DNA from: Clostridia bacterium
GTDB taxonomy: Bacteria; Bacillota_E; SLMV01; PUMD01
DNA: 6,189 nucleotides
Assembly (NCBI GenBank): GCA_003562655.1
Contig: PWUC01000095.1
Coordinates: 1-6,189 of the forward strand
Direction of reading: 5' to 3'
Of this stretch, positions 1 to 5,776 are shown in pieces. Below the pieces are notes generated by a model. It worked only from the letters and a program-made list of their open reading frames with translations. It had not been told where the DNA came from and did no database searches. The position numbers were made by a program, and so were the translations under genes. Within the stretch, counting starts at the first letter, position 1. Each line of letters begins with the position of its first letter.

Positions 1-314
1 AGCGCAAGGAACGCCAGCGGATGTCTCCGGGCCGTCTCCAGCGCCTCCTGTGAAAGGTCATACAAGTCCCGTACCGCCTTGGGATTCCTCAGGCAATCCC
101 GCAGGACATCCTGACGATACCGGATGGTGTCCGGGTCCTTGAGCGTCTTCAGCAGCACACTCCGGCAGACATCCCGCACGAAGCGATCTCCGCGGGACAT
201 GGCCTGCAACACCGTGTCCAACTCCAGATCCTGTATGAGATTCCGGTCGTTGGACAGAAGATCCCGGTCGGTATTGTGGCTGTGCTCCGGATGGAGCAGA
301 AAGGCTTTTTTCAT
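1..314 (-). CDS. MutS-related protein, second of a tandem pair (partial, 3' end outside window)
   Basis: The reverse strand is open from an ATG at 314 to the left edge: about 104 codons with no stop, so the C-terminal part, including any ATPase domain, is not visible. The visible N-terminus (MKKAFLLHPE...) aligns by eye with that of the gene immediately upstream. Both have an acidic/leucine block (LELDTVLQAMSRG here, LNLDQIIAGITRG there) followed after a similar distance by YRQDVLRD (residues 66-73) against YRQEVFRD. The two are therefore paralogues, and I infer that this one is also a short MutS-family protein lacking the mismatch-recognition domain. Its ATG overlaps the upstream stop as ATGA, and an AAGGAA site lies 8 nt before it, inside the upstream coding region. 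This implies translational coupling. The family call rests on paralogy, because no ATPase motif can be seen. Confidence 0.82.
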   Translation of the reverse strand, partial: MKKAFLLHPEHSHNTDRDLLSNDRNLIQDLELDTVLQAMSRGDRFVRDVCRSVLLKTLKDPDTIRYRQDVLRDCLRNPKAVRDLYDLSQEALETARRHPLAFLA

Positions 315-1837
315 TTTATCCGTTCCTTGAGGTGTTCGTATGTGAGCCGGTGTTTCTCGGCGATGGATGCGGCGTGCGCCAGACCCTCGGGAGGTTTTCG
401 CCGGATCTTGTAGGTTCTCACTTCGGGGTCATCAGGGTCCGCCGGGGCGACCATGCTCACGATCTTCTCATTGACGGAAGCCAGCTCATCAATGAAGGTC
501 ACACAGACACCCAGAACGTCCAATTCCATGATGGTGTCAAGCATTTTCTTGCTGAGGATCAGCCCGTCGTGCGATGTGGCGGATGTGAACACCTCATTCA
601 TGATGATGATGCTGTTGGGGGTGGCCTCGCGCAGAATGTCCCGAATGCGCAGGAGGTCATCCTCCATCTTGCCGCGAAGACGCTGAATGCTCTCTTCGCG
701 CTCGAAATGCGTCAGGATACGATCGAACAAAAACAGCCGCGCCTTCCGGCCGGGTACTGGGCAGCCGATGCTGGCCAGAAAATGCAGCTGCCCAAAGCTG
801 CGGGCGAAGGTGGTCTTGCCTCCCTGGTTGACACCGGTCAACACCAACACCCGTTCCTCAGCCTCAAGGTGGAAGCTGTTCGGCACCACAACGGAGCCCT
901 CGGCGGCGAGCTTCTTTGCCAGGGCCAGGTCGAATCCCTCGCAGCTGTGGACCTCCTTGCCCTCGGTGGAGACCTCAGGGTAGCAAAAACTCAGTCCCAA
1001 TTCCCTCAGTTCGCCGATGTACTCCAGGTAGGCGAGGTAAAACTGTATCTCACGATCAAAGGCAACCACATCGGCCGCCGGGAAATCGGCGTACCTCTCG
1101 CAAAATGCGTCCAGACGGGCGAACACGCCAGGATACAGACGGCTGAGGCAGGACGCGATCTTCTTCCTGAGCGAGCTCATGCCCGCATTGCTCGACTCTT
1201 CCGATACGTACGTGCGGGAGGCTCCGCGGCTCAGTTTCTCGAATGACCGCTGCACCTCCGCCCCCAGGTCGGGTTCGCCCGCAAAGGGCCTCACCTCGAC
1301 GTGCCTGTCGCGTATGTGCAGGGAGTAGGTGACCTGGGACAGGTCATCTCTGATCTCCTTTGTCGCCTTCAGAAAAGATGAGAAGGATTCTGACTGCGCA
1401 TAACCGGCGACATGATCGCGAAAAGCCGCGAGGGCGCGCGATCGCAGGGGCAGGGCCGCCAGGTCATCCACCAGATTGACGATGGCATCACAGTAGGTGT
1501 CCGCCCCATACAGGAACCATCCCTGTTGGTGGATGCTGAAGGTCAGTGTTTCGGCCAGGTGCAGGTACCCTTGCACCTCGGCCAGGGCCTCTACGAAGGC
1601 CCGGATCCGCGAGCGTACGTCATCGCTTTCGAGGTCTCGAAACACTTCCTGTCGATACGAAACGGCGTCAACGCACTTCAAAGGGGCGAGGAAGGCACGG
1701 CTCAGGTTACCGCCATTGCATCCCCGGGTTATTCCTGCGATGATCTGGTCCAGGTTGAGATCACGTAGGAAATGCCCGCACCGAGAAGATTTCTCGCGAG
1801 CACTCGGATCCAGGAAAAGGATGCTGTGAAATGCCAC
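311..1837 (-). CDS. MutS-related ATPase without mismatch-recognition domain (508 aa)
   Basis: Short MutS-family protein. The C-terminal third is the MutS domain V ATPase. Walker A is GVNQGGKTT (residues 335-343, Lys341). A MutS-like helix GKMEDDLLRIRDIL follows at about 389-402. A modified Walker B, IIIMNEVFTSAT (410-421), leads into SHDG. The last conserved block is VTFIDELASV (446-455). The first ~330 residues are helix-rich, as expected for the core/lever region. There is no N-terminal domain with the F-x-E mismatch-reading motif, and 508 aa is far below the ~850 aa of canonical MutS, so classic mismatch recognition is unlikely; another DNA-structure or recombination role is possible. An ATG at 1870 is in frame, but I prefer the GTG at 1837: GGAGGTG lies 6 nt upstream, and the resulting N-terminus matches the paralogue. 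The stop overlaps the next gene's ATG (ATGA). Family call is firm; function is not. Confidence 0.9.
   Translation of the reverse strand: MAFHSILFLDPSAREKSSRCGHFLRDLNLDQIIAGITRGCNGGNLSRAFLAPLKCVDAVSYRQEVFRDLESDDVRSRIRAFVEALAEVQGYLHLAETLTFSIHQQGWFLYGADTYCDAIVNLVDDLAALPLRSRALAAFRDHVAGYAQSESFSSFLKATKEIRDDLSQVTYSLHIRDRHVEVRPFAGEPDLGAEVQRSFEKLSRGASRTYVSEESSNAGMSSLRKKIASCLSRLYPGVFARLDAFCERYADFPAADVVAFDREIQFYLAYLEYIGELRELGLSFCYPEVSTEGKEVHSCEGFDLALAKKLAAEGSVVVPNSFHLEAEERVLVLTGVNQGGKTTFARSFGQLHFLASIGCPVPGRKARLFLFDRILTHFEREESIQRLRGKMEDDLLRIRDILREATPNSIIIMNEVFTSATSHDGLILSKKMLDTIMELDVLGVCVTFIDELASVNEKIVSMVAPADPDDPEVRTYKIRRKPPEGLAHAASIAEKHRLTYEHLKERIK
323..328 (-). promoter_or_regulatory. Shine-Dalgarno site for the downstream MutS-like gene
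   Basis: AAGGAA on the minus strand lies 8 nt upstream of the ATG at 314, within the last codons of the upstream gene. It supports that ATG as the start and means ribosomes can reload at the ATGA junction. Confidence 0.65.
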
Positions 1838-1843
1838 GGAGCG

Positions 1844-1850
1844 CACCTCC
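1844..1850 (-). promoter_or_regulatory. Strong Shine-Dalgarno site deciding a GTG start
   Basis: GGAGGTG on the minus strand, 6 nt before the GTG at 1837. The longer in-frame ATG at 1870 would place this site inside the coding region, so the GTG is the better start for the 508-aa MutS-like gene. Confidence 0.75.
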
Positions 1851-1917
1851 AAATCCCATCCTTGCCGCATTCACAGTGCCGTTTGCCTTCGAGAGAGGTC
1901 CACCCGCATCGGGCTGT

Positions 1918-1934
1918 CTCCGCACCGGGCGGAG
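1918..1934. repeat. Short inverted repeat in the MutS-like leader
   Basis: CTCCGC and GCGGAG form perfect 6-bp arms around a 5-nt loop, about 80 nt upstream of the GTG start of the MutS-like gene. In the plus-strand RNA two wobble pairs extend the stem; in the minus-strand transcript it stays at 6 bp. It could be a weak leader hairpin or an operator-like palindrome. In GC-rich DNA a repeat of this size can arise by chance. Confidence 0.3.
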
Positions 1935-2040
1935 GTGGCGACGCGGCCCGTGCAGAAGAGGTATCCTCAAACGGCACACATCGCAATGCTCTCATTCTTC
2001 GGCATATCGGTCGTCGGTCCTGCCCATGCCGGAAGGATGC

Positions 2041-2169
2041 TCAGATGATGGGCTCCAGATTCGGGTTCATCTCCGTCTGGGCTGGCAGGAGTGTGACTGG
2101 TTGTTTCCGTTTCGCCGAGAAGTCATCGAGACTGCCAATGGCCATCTGGCTCTTTCCGGTCTTGGCCAT
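2041..2169 (-). CDS. Possible small ORF, 42 aa, unknown
   Basis: ATG at 2169 to TGA at 2041, beginning MAKTGKSQMAIGSLDDFSAK. GGAAGG lies about 5 nt upstream of the ATG, an acceptable though tight ribosome-binding site. The product would be hydrophilic, rich in Lys, Gln and Pro, with no signal peptide or membrane segment. I do not recognise it. A one-base frame change near the stop would continue as EHPSGMGRTDDRYAEE to a stop at 1992-1994, so this may be a slightly truncated version of a ~57-residue gene. It points toward the MutS-like gene about 200 nt downstream. It could equally be a chance frame in a decayed region. Confidence 0.3.
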   Translation of the reverse strand: MAKTGKSQMAIGSLDDFSAKRKQPVTLLPAQTEMNPNLEPII

Positions 2170-2355
2170 TTGACCTTCCCACCTGGACTACAGGGCTTAG
2201 GTTGAGCGCGTCACCTCTTTGTGGCTGGAATGCGTACGTCCACGCCGTCGGTACTCCCAACTGCTCCTGGCCGGCATTGCGAGCTGTCAGACCTGTGGAA
2301 GAGCGCTCCGTATACACTACAGGAGTAAGAGCTGCAAATCATATGAATGCTGGAC

Positions 2356-2664
2356 CTAATCGAGCAACTCCTTGTTGATGATCGCCTCGTGTCTTCGCCC
2401 AACTCTACATCAACATTGTAGCGGATGACGCATTCGCAGACCGGATTACTCAACCTGCGGGCGATTCTTCCCCGCTGTTCCCTTGTGGCAATGGAATGCT
2501 TCCCACACCACTTCCGCTTCCCCTGGCTCATCACCAGACGTTTGCAGGCCTTGTCGTGGTCGCACCTGGTGGCTGCCAATGGTCTCCCCCTGGCGGTGAG
2601 GGAGCCCGCGTCTCTCGAGGGCATGTTGGAGTCTCTGTTCAGTCTTGCTCCTTACCAGTGTCAT
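2356..2664 (-). pseudogene. Frameshifted remnant of a ~100-aa Cys/His-motif protein (DUF2695-like)
   Basis: From an ATG at 2664 (preceded by GAGGGG) to a TAG at 2356-2358 the span is exactly 103 codons, but a family-like protein emerges only if the frame alternates. Frame A starts with MTLVRSKTEQRLQHALERRG. Frame B (from about 2590) gives PLAATRCDHDKACKRLV. Frame A (about 2524-2480) gives GEAEVVWEAFHCHKG. Frame B (2447-2403) gives NPVCECVIRYNVDVE. Frame A (2388-2356) ends with EAIINKELLD and the stop. The spacing of a CDH(D/T) motif followed some 40-50 residues later by C(D/E)C-E-V-like residues and N-V is what I recall for DUF2695 proteins of Bacillota and Bacteroidota. The family name is from memory and tentative. 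Several compensating indels would be needed, so the gene, if real, is dead. The flanking large genes are intact, so sequencing error is a less likely cause. Confidence 0.45.
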
Positions 2665-3261
2665 AATCCCCTCAGTACAGGGATATCACAGGGTTTGAGG
2701 GCGAGCGGCGGAGCAACGAGTAGTTGTCTATGCCCGGCTGTGTGTCCAGGTTTGCTCCCGTTGATTCGGTCCGTTTTGCATCAATGGTCACGGCCTCGGG
2801 TGCCCCTACGGGAAATACTCGGGTTGAGATGTCCGATGGCCGGCCGTGGGGTGCTGGAGGATCGCTGCTGGCGATATAGAAAGGATCAGCAGAGAAGCCG
2901 GGGGTTGGTATCATTCGCACTCGCCCCATGGCGGTCGTCGGGATAGGGTGGCAGGAATCGCCGGCATCACAACGCAGGTCACCTCATGATGTCCCGTGGT
3001 CCCGGGTTCGCGATGGATCGGCTACCTCCCCATGATGGGGGACTGGAGCGTCTGCGTCCAGATGAGGTCCCCTGCGACGAGGGACGGGGCCGATGAGGTG
3101 CTGCTGCGGGCTGAACTGGAGTACCGACGCCGGATTGAGCGCATGGGCAGGGGTCTGTTCCTGGAGCTGGAAGGGGCCGGGGCTCGTTGATCTTTCATGG
3201 TAGCTGAGGGACTGACTCCCCCCTGACGCAACAGTGGGTTCGCTGACGGGTTATCCGATCT
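2665..3261. other. Gene-poor stretch, probably degenerate
   Basis: About 600 nt between the frameshifted remnant and the amidohydrolase ribosome-binding site. Open frames occur on both strands (for example 2672-2929 minus, and 2996-3190 plus beginning with GTG), but none has a recognised domain, a good ribosome-binding site and a complete coding-like composition together. The most coding-like patch is the end of the plus frame, about 3090-3190 (VLLRAELEYRRRIERMGRG then LFLELEG, amphipathic helix-like), stopping at 3188-3190. I see no clear promoter, terminator or RNA gene here. Confidence 0.45.
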
Positions 3262-3269
3262 GGAAGGGG
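3262..3269 (+). promoter_or_regulatory. Shine-Dalgarno site deciding a TTG start
   Basis: GGAAGGGG ends 8 nt before the TTG at 3278. It overlaps the alternative in-frame GTG at 3269, which would have no usable spacing. This favours TTG as the start of the amidohydrolase gene. Confidence 0.65.
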
Positions 3270-3277
3270 TGTGCATT

Positions 3278-4651
3278 TTGGTATTTGATCTGTTGGTAAG
3301 GGGAGGTATCATCGTATCTGCCGAGAGCAGCCAGCCCCGTGACCTGCTGGTTGAAGAGGGAAGAGTAGTTGCTGTGCTGCTTCCGGGGGCCGGAGACAGC
3401 GTTGAGGTGACAAAGACCCTGGACGCGCGGGGTATGGTAATTTATCCCGGCATGGTGGACCTCCATGTTCACATCGGCGAGCCGGGCAAGACCGAAAAGG
3501 AAGACATCCGTACCGGGACCAGGGCGGCGGCGGCAGGAGGTGTCACCACTGCAGTTATCATGCCCAACTGCATCCCTCCGGTGAACTCTGCAGAGGCCCT
3601 GGTGGGGCGGGCCCAGCTCTTCGAGGATCAGTCCTTCGTCGACTTCGCCCTACTGGGAGGAGCCGGGGGAGAGTCCATCGATGCAGTGGTCGAACAGGCT
3701 GAGGCGGGTGCCGTCGGTTACAAGAGCTATGTGGGTCAATACCGCAGTGACCGGCCGGGCCTGATCTGTCGGGACACCGCCGACATGTACCGGGTCATGG
3801 AAAGGTCAGCAGAGGTTGACCGGTTCGTGGGGTATCACTGTGAGGACAGCCCTACCATTGAGCTGCTGCGGGACCGTCTGATCGGTGCCGGGAGAGTGGA
3901 CTTCCGCGCCTACCACGAAAGCCGTCCCGAGTTCACCGAGAGCCTGGCGACTGTGCCCCTGCTGGAGATCGCCAGGGAGACGGGCGGACGACTTCACCTG
4001 GTTCACATGTCGTCGCCCTGGGCTATCGAGCTGGCGAACCTGTACTGGGCGAAGGGCACATGCGTGACCGTGGAGACCTGCCCCCACTATCTTGTCTTCA
4101 GCGATGAGGATACCGCGAGGCGGGGACCCTATGCTCAGGTGGCCCCCCCGTTGAGGTCGCCCGCGACCGTTGATGCCCTCTGGGATCTCATTGACGACGG
4201 CTCCATCGACATCATAGCAACGGATCATGCTCCCGGCACTCCCGATGAGAAGGTTCGCGGTGAGAAGAACATATTCGAGGGCGGCGGCGGCCTGCCTGCT
4301 CTGGAGGTCGTATGGCCCCTAATGCTCAACGAGGTCAGCCGCGGCAGGATCACCCCGGAGCGCCTGGTTTCACTCATGGCCGAAGGTCCAGCACAAATGG
4401 CCAGAATATACCCTGAAAAGGGTTCCTTGCTTCCGGGCTCCGATGCCGATATGGTGCTGGTGGACACCGACGAGGTCCACCGGCTGTCGGCCGACCGCTC
4501 GTACACCAAGAACCGGGATTCGGCGGCGATATTTGACGGCATGCGAGTGCGGGGCAGGGTAAAGATGGTCCTGCAGCGGGGACGGGTGCTGTCGCGCGAC
4601 GGGAAGCTGGCGGAGGACAGACCAATCGGAGCGCACTGGGTCAGGCCCTGA
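3278..4651 (+). CDS. Cyclic amidohydrolase, dihydroorotase/allantoinase/hydantoinase superfamily (457 aa)
   Basis: Metal-dependent amidohydrolase that should open a cyclic amide, ureide or imide ring in the cytoplasm. The small N-terminal beta domain (FDLLVRGGIIV... to about residue 55) leads into the TIM barrel. Metal ligands are visible: DLHVH (His63, His65), the Lys expected to be carbamylated in GYKSYV (Lys149), His187 in YHCED, His243 in HLVHMSS, and Asp316 in ATDHAP. ETCPHYL, APPLRS and a C-terminal GSDADMVLVD beta segment are typical of the allantoinase/dihydroorotase branch, and ~450 aa is the normal length. The residues after HVH read IGEPG; dihydroorotases usually have L-R-E-P-G, so the substrate-binding Arg is absent, although the Asn of MPN remains (residue 97). 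Substrate is therefore open; dihydroorotate is less likely. The M55 peptidase gene lies 221 nt downstream in the same direction. The TTG start is chosen from the ribosome-binding site. Confidence 0.9.
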   Translation: MVFDLLVRGGIIVSAESSQPRDLLVEEGRVVAVLLPGAGDSVEVTKTLDARGMVIYPGMVDLHVHIGEPGKTEKEDIRTGTRAAAAGGVTTAVIMPNCIPPVNSAEALVGRAQLFEDQSFVDFALLGGAGGESIDAVVEQAEAGAVGYKSYVGQYRSDRPGLICRDTADMYRVMERSAEVDRFVGYHCEDSPTIELLRDRLIGAGRVDFRAYHESRPEFTESLATVPLLEIARETGGRLHLVHMSSPWAIELANLYWAKGTCVTVETCPHYLVFSDEDTARRGPYAQVAPPLRSPATVDALWDLIDDGSIDIIATDHAPGTPDEKVRGEKNIFEGGGGLPALEVVWPLMLNEVSRGRITPERLVSLMAEGPAQMARIYPEKGSLLPGSDADMVLVDTDEVHRLSADRSYTKNRDSAAIFDGMRVRGRVKMVLQRGRVLSRDGKLAEDRPIGAHWVRP

Positions 4652-4654
4652 CCC
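4638..4654 (+). terminator. Perfect hairpin overlapping the amidohydrolase stop codon
   Basis: GGGTCAG and CTGACCC are perfect 7-bp complementary arms around a GCC loop; the TGA stop lies in the right arm. A second small hairpin (CTGCC-TGC-GGCAG) follows at 4666-4678. There is no U-tract, so this is not a standard intrinsic terminator. It may stabilise the mRNA 3' end or attenuate readthrough into the peptidase gene. Confidence 0.4.
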
Positions 4655-4768
4655 AACAGGCTGCCCTGCCTGCGGCAGAGTCGGTCAGAACGGGGTGGAT
4701 ACCGAAGGGGACGCGACAGAGGGCATACAGTGCTCAGATTTTTGAACCAGACACGATTTCCCAGGGCT

Positions 4769-4812
4769 CCAGGTCTGATCGGTGCAGCTCTTTGCTGCCC
4801 GCCGGGACCTGG
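4769..4812 (+). promoter_or_regulatory. Nested stem-loop in the leader of the M55 peptidase gene
   Basis: Outer arms CCAGGTC (4769-4775) and GACCTGG (4806-4812) are a perfect 7-bp match. Inside a 4x4 internal loop sits a second stem: CGG plus GCAGC (with one bulged T) pairing with GCTGC plus CCG around a TCTTT loop. The structure ends 60 nt before the ATG. It could be a leader element controlling the peptidase or a processing site. It matches no riboswitch class I recognise, and no T-box consensus is seen. Confidence 0.4.
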
Positions 4813-4858
4813 CGTCACCTGCGGGTGAGATGGAACGTGCACCAGGGATTGTGATGGC

Positions 4859-4866
4859 GGGAGGAG
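4859..4866 (+). promoter_or_regulatory. Strong Shine-Dalgarno site of the M55 peptidase
   Basis: GGGAGGAG, 6 nt before the ATG at 4873: near-ideal sequence and spacing. This fixes the start. Confidence 0.8.
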
Positions 4867-4872
4867 TGAAAC

Positions 4873-5715
4873 ATGAGGGTCTGGATTGGAACTGATATGG
4901 AAGGCGTTGCTGGAGTCGTCAACCGCGAGCACACCGGGACGGGTGGGGCAGCGTACGATCAGGCCTGCAGGTGGTTGACTCGCGAGGTCAACGCAGTTGC
5001 CAGCGCCTGTTTCGAACATGGTGCGCAGGAGGTCGTGGTTGCAGATACCCACGGCAGCTGCAACAATGTTCTCCGCGAGGACCTGGGCGCCGGTGTGGAA
5101 TTGATCAATGGGAAGGTGGCCAGCCTTCCACACAGTGCAGCGGCGGGCCTTGACGAGAGTTTCGACGGTGCCTTTCTTGTGGGGTACCATGTTCGGGCGG
5201 GCCGCCATCCGGGAGTACTGGACCACACGGCCTGGGCACAGACTGTGGCAGAGGTGAGGGTCAACGGGAGAGCGGTGGGCGAGACCGAGCTGGTCTCGGG
5301 TTATGCGGGTGGCCTGGGGGTTCCGGTTCTCATGGTCTCAGGTGACGACGTTCTGGCGGAGGATGTACAGAGCAGCATGCCCGGCGTGAGGACCGTCGTG
5401 GTCAAAAAGGCGATCAATCGCTTCCAGGCGCGGCATCCGCATCCGGGCAGGGTCTACCAGGCGATCCGGGATGGTGCATTGGAGGCCCTGGCGGGCCGGG
5501 CGGCCGTCAGACCCTTTCGTTTCGCCGCGCCCATAACCATGGAACTCGTCTTCAAGCATCCCATATATGCTGATCTGGCGGAAATGGTGCCCCTCTGTGA
5601 GCGTACGGGGCCCGATGCAGTGGCATTTACCGGTGACGACTTCGTGAGTCAGGTCTACCCTGCCTTTTGCAGCATGTGTGGCATTTCTGCGATTGCCTTC
5701 TACCAGGGAGCCTGA
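4873..5715 (+). CDS. M55-family zinc D-aminopeptidase, DppA-like (280 aa)
   Basis: Homologue of Bacillus subtilis DppA, a cytoplasmic zinc peptidase that removes N-terminal D-amino acids from short peptides and assembles into a self-compartmentalising decamer. The family motif DMEGVAG stands at the N-terminus. The zinc ligands fall where DppA has them or within a few residues: Asp8, Glu10, His60 (in ADTHG), His106 (in GYHVRAG) and Glu137 (in VGETE). His118 in LDHT corresponds to the proposed catalytic His. Length is normal for the family, there is no signal peptide, and the C-terminus is complete. In B. subtilis dppA sits with a dipeptide ABC transporter; here no transporter is in view, and the upstream neighbour is a cyclic amidohydrolase. 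Joint use of D-amino-acid- or cyclic-peptide-derived compounds is inference. The 221-nt leader suggests that expression is at least partly separate from the upstream gene. M55 assignment is firm; the exact substrate is not. Confidence 0.93.
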   Translation: MRVWIGTDMEGVAGVVNREHTGTGGAAYDQACRWLTREVNAVASACFEHGAQEVVVADTHGSCNNVLREDLGAGVELINGKVASLPHSAAAGLDESFDGAFLVGYHVRAGRHPGVLDHTAWAQTVAEVRVNGRAVGETELVSGYAGGLGVPVLMVSGDDVLAEDVQSSMPGVRTVVVKKAINRFQARHPHPGRVYQAIRDGALEALAGRAAVRPFRFAAPITMELVFKHPIYADLAEMVPLCERTGPDAVAFTGDDFVSQVYPAFCSMCGISAIAFYQGA

Positions 5716-5743
5716 TTGGAGCCCGGTGAGCTGATCAGGGTCC

Positions 5744-5776
5744 CCTGCGCGGCTGACCGGTGAACGCCGGCGCAGG
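5744..5776 (+). terminator. Hairpin just downstream of the M55 gene
   Basis: CCTGCGC and GCGCAGG pair perfectly, extended inward by GGC/GCC with one bulged G, around a 12-nt loop; it begins 29 nt after the stop codon. The sequence that follows is only mildly T-rich (GTGTTGCCGTTGTTG), with no clean U-tract. Probably a transcript 3'-end hairpin, with termination efficiency uncertain. Confidence 0.4.

Larger units (their letters stand above)
1851..2355. other. Leader and degenerate intergenic stretch upstream of the MutS-like pair
   Basis: About 500 nt without a confident gene. It contains the leader of the MutS-like pair, a small inverted repeat at 1918-1934, a possible 42-codon ORF at 2041-2169 (minus) and a zinc-ribbon-like patch at 2201-2359 (plus). 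I found no convincing -35/-10 pair for the minus-strand operon. Several overlapping open frames exist on both strands, but none gives a recognisable protein along its length. Confidence 0.5.
4652..4872. other. Spacer between amidohydrolase and peptidase genes
   Basis: 221 nt with no ORF of note on the plus strand. It holds the small hairpin at 4666-4678, the nested stem-loop at 4769-4812 and the peptidase ribosome-binding site. I could not find a convincing promoter. A long open frame on the minus strand crosses this spacer, but it is the antisense shadow of the two enzymes. Confidence 0.55.

Noticed and set aside
332..1246. 304-codon open frame on the plus strand inside the MutS-like gene
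   Set aside because: It is antisense to a gene with clear Walker A and MutS motifs and has no domain of its own; long antisense frames are common in GC-rich DNA.
1831..2205. Overlapping plus-strand frames upstream of the MutS-like gene
   Set aside because: Arg/Ser/Pro-rich, no ribosome-binding site or domain, and overlapping the MutS-like start region.
2425..2946. 173-codon open frame on the plus strand
   Set aside because: No ribosome-binding site or recognisable domain; its first half is antisense to the better-supported frameshifted remnant.
2999..3020. tRNA T-loop-like GGTTCG (also in the complement near 6017-6028)
   Set aside because: No matching T-stem, acceptor stem or anticodon arm around either; no tRNA can be folded by eye.
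4680..4872. T-box or other known riboswitch in the peptidase leader
   Set aside because: A stem-loop is present, but no T-box consensus or other riboswitch core that I know could be found.
4225..5226. 333-codon open frame on the minus strand
   Set aside because: It spans the ends of two well-supported plus-strand enzymes and the spacer between them; composition is Pro/Ser/Arg-rich with no motif.
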